From positions 1 through 6,196 of the forward strand of contig JAEDJF010000088.1 of assembly GCA_016296485.1 (NCBI GenBank): a DNA stretch of 6,196 nt. The letters run 5' to 3'. Source of the stretch: Oscillospiraceae bacterium. GTDB taxonomy: Bacteria; Bacillota; Clostridia; Oscillospirales; Ruminococcaceae. The translations under genes were made by a program, and so were the position numbers. Below are positions 4,561 through 6,196 of this stretch, piece after piece. The stretch's first letter is position 1; every line of letters begins with the position of its first letter. The notes beneath the pieces are model-generated. The model worked only from the letters and a program-made list of their open reading frames with translations. It did no database searches and was not told the DNA's origin.

Positions 4561-6196
4561 TTATAAACTGATTTGTTCAAAAAGGTCGCCGTCTTTTGGA
4601 ATGGCGCCGGCTGCGGGAAGATTCCTCGTTCTGAATCTATGGGCGTTTTCGAGCATATTTTCCTCGAAAGGCTTTACGCTTGCAACGACGGCGTTTTTCT
4701 TAAGGGTCATTGCCGCGACGCCTTGGGTGTCGCGCGTAGCCTTTGCGGGAATCGCACCAGAATGAACAAGAAGAAGTCTTCCGCCGGAAGAGGAGAGAAG
4801 AAATTCTCTGTCCTCCTCGATTTTAAAACAGGCAACAAGCGGAGATTTGTCGGAATATGCTCCGAGAAGGCGTTTGCGCCTTGTTTTTGTTTCATAAGAG
4901 GAGAGCGGAACTTTCGCAACCTTACCGTTCTCAAAAAAGAATACCATAAAACCGGTGTAGTTTTCAACTACCGCCATGAAAATTGCGCTTTCTCCTTCGT
5001 CAAAACCGAGCTTCGACGGGATGTAGTCGCCCATTACGCTTGCCTTCGTGTCGTCAAAGTCCGCCGCGTGAGCTTTATACACCTGGTTTTTATTGCTGAA
5101 GAACAAAAGCTCCACGGCGTTGTGGCTTTCGGTGCTGAAAATAATTTCGTCGCCCTCTTTGAGCTTCTGCTCTCCGGACATACGGAGGGACTGGGGAGTG
5201 ATTTTTTTGAAATAGCCCTCGCTTGTAAAGAAAAGGTTCACCGGGTAATCCGGAATCTCTTCATCGGGCTCCTCCGTCTCCGTTTCGTTTACATAGATAA
5301 TTTCGCTTCGTCTCGGCTGGTCATATTTCTTGCTGACCTCTTTGAGTTCGTCGATGATAATTGCGTCGATTTTCTTCGGGTCGGCAAGAATGGCCTCCAT
5401 CTCCGCAATTTCCTTGCGAAGGTCGTCAATGTCCGCCGTGCGCTTGAGAATATATTCCCGGTTGAGGTGGCGAAGCTTTATTTCCGCCACGAACTCCGCC
5501 TGCACCTGGTCGATTCCGAAGCCGATCATAAGGTTCGGGACGACTTCGCTCTCGCTCTCCGTTTCGCGGATTATCTTGATGGCCTTGTCAATGTCAAGAA
5601 GTATTTTCTGAAGACCTTTCAAAAGGTGGAGCTTGTCTTTTTTGCCCTTAAGGTCAAAATATATTCTCCGTCGGACGCATTCTTTTCGGAACGCAGTCCA
5701 TTCGGTGAGAAGCTGTCTTACTCCGAGCACCATTGGCGCTCCGCCGATGAGCACGTTGAAGTTGGCGGCGAAGCTATCCTCGAGGGGAGTGGAGCGGTAA
5801 AGCTTTTGCATAAGCGCGTCCGGGTCAACGCCGCGCTTAATATCTATCGCGAGCTTAAGACCGGAAAGGTCCGTCTCGTCGCGCATATCGGAAATTTCGG
5901 TGATTTTGCGCGCTTTGACAAGCTCGACCATTTTGTCCATAATGGCTTCGATGGTCGTTGTGGAGGGAATCTCTATGACCTCAATGCAGCGGTTCTCGGC
6001 ATCATAGCGGTATTTCGCCCTGACTTTGATGCTTCCGCGACCGGTCTCATAGATTTTTTCAAGCTCGTCCCGGTCGTAAATTATCATTCCGCCGCCGGCG
6101 AAATCCGGCGCGGGAAGGGTCGAAAGAATGTCGTGCTTCGGGTTCTTAATGAGCTTTATCGTCGTGTCGCAAATTTCGGAAAGCCTGAAAGGGCAG
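4561..6196 (-). CDS. parC: Type IIA DNA topoisomerase subunit A, partial (ParC/GyrA-like)
   Basis: This is the C-terminal 544 residues of the DNA-cutting subunit of a gyrase/topoisomerase IV. The reading frame is open to the right edge: 36 codons precede the first in-window ATG (6087) and read as family sequence (LPAPDFAGGG before MIIYDRDELE), so that ATG is not the start. Visible blocks are 'YETGRGSIKVRAKY' (49-62), the tower region with 'NVLIGGAPMVLG' (147-158) and 'EWTAFRKECVRRR' (165-177), a coiled-coil arm (about 180-295), an acidic linker (about 303-316) and a beta-pinwheel C-terminal domain (about 317-510), whose last blade reads 'RDTQGVAAMTLKKN' (488-501). The catalytic Tyr lies outside the window. 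No GyrA box (QRRGGRG-type) is present and the pinwheel looks short, so a topoisomerase IV-like decatenase is more likely than a supercoiling gyrase. The partner B subunit is probably upstream. Confidence 0.9.
   Translation of the reverse strand, partial: CPFRLSEICDTTIKLIKNPKHDILSTLPAPDFAGGGMIIYDRDELEKIYETGRGSIKVRAKYRYDAENRCIEVIEIPSTTTIEAIMDKMVELVKARKITEISDMRDETDLSGLKLAIDIKRGVDPDALMQKLYRSTPLEDSFAANFNVLIGGAPMVLGVRQLLTEWTAFRKECVRRRIYFDLKGKKDKLHLLKGLQKILLDIDKAIKIIRETESESEVVPNLMIGFGIDQVQAEFVAEIKLRHLNREYILKRTADIDDLRKEIAEMEAILADPKKIDAIIIDELKEVSKKYDQPRRSEIIYVNETETEEPDEEIPDYPVNLFFTSEGYFKKITPQSLRMSGEQKLKEGDEIIFSTESHNAVELLFFSNKNQVYKAHAADFDDTKASVMGDYIPSKLGFDEGESAIFMAVVENYTGFMVFFFENGKVAKVPLSSYETKTRRKRLLGAYSDKSPLVACFKIEEDREFLLSSSGGRLLLVHSGAIPAKATRDTQGVAAMTLKKNAVVASVKPFEENMLENAHRFRTRNLPAAGAIPKDGDLFEQISL

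Noticed and set aside
4324..4765. Two + strand open frames across the small gene and the topoisomerase end
   Set aside because: Antisense to supported genes and without recognisable motifs.
5330..5611. 93-codon + strand frame inside the topoisomerase gene
   Set aside because: Ser/Ile/Arg-rich shadow of the coiled-coil arm on the other strand.
1..6196. CRISPR arrays, tRNA or rRNA genes, insertion sequences, phage genes or toxin-antitoxin pairs
   Set aside because: I looked for repeated units, cloverleaf-like or rRNA-like stretches, transposase motifs and paired small genes and saw none.

Overview
The window looks like ordinary chromosome from an anaerobic, spore-forming Firmicute, most likely Clostridia of the Oscillospiraceae/Ruminococcaceae type. 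The reasons are strong AAGGAG/GGAGGT ribosome binding sites, some TTG and GTG starts, a GerW (YtfJ) sporulation protein beside a DUF2953 protein, a single-domain S11 D-Ala-D-Ala carboxypeptidase and RluB in one operon, and a Clostridia-type second topoisomerase A subunit. The lineage is inferred from gene content and style, not from a phylogenetic marker.

Left part (1-3113, + strand): four closely packed co-directional genes, DUF2953 membrane protein, ytfJ/gerW, an exported D-Ala-D-Ala carboxypeptidase (dacB-like) and the 23S rRNA pseudouridine synthase rluB. The first two abut, the last two overlap by one base (TAATG), and only 54 bases separate ytfJ from dacB. That gap holds a hairpin that would cover the dacB Shine-Dalgarno sequence. 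The set joins spore/cell-wall functions to ribosome modification, as in Bacillus and clostridial relatives, but lacks the spmA-spmB pair that lies between dacB and rluB in Bacillus subtilis. A strong bidirectional terminator (3121-3154) closes the operon.

Middle (3170-3986, - strand): a lone AT-rich gene for a chloramphenicol-phosphotransferase-like P-loop kinase, wedged between two intrinsic terminators, then secG with its own promoter and terminator. The 250 bases from 3987 to 4236 hold no gene. They contain the secG ribosome binding site, an extended -10 promoter, an A/T-tract inverted repeat next to the -35 box, and the hairpin that probably ends the next transcript.

Right part (4237-6196, - strand): the 3' three-quarters of a type IIA topoisomerase A subunit gene (parC-like, open through the right edge), followed 30 bases later by a small two-helix membrane protein of unknown function that is probably co-transcribed.

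I do not see a wholly new multi-gene system here. The points most worth checking are the low-GC kinase cassette, the hairpin masking the dacB start, the unknown small membrane protein tied to the topoisomerase gene, and the topoisomerase C-terminal domain without a GyrA box.
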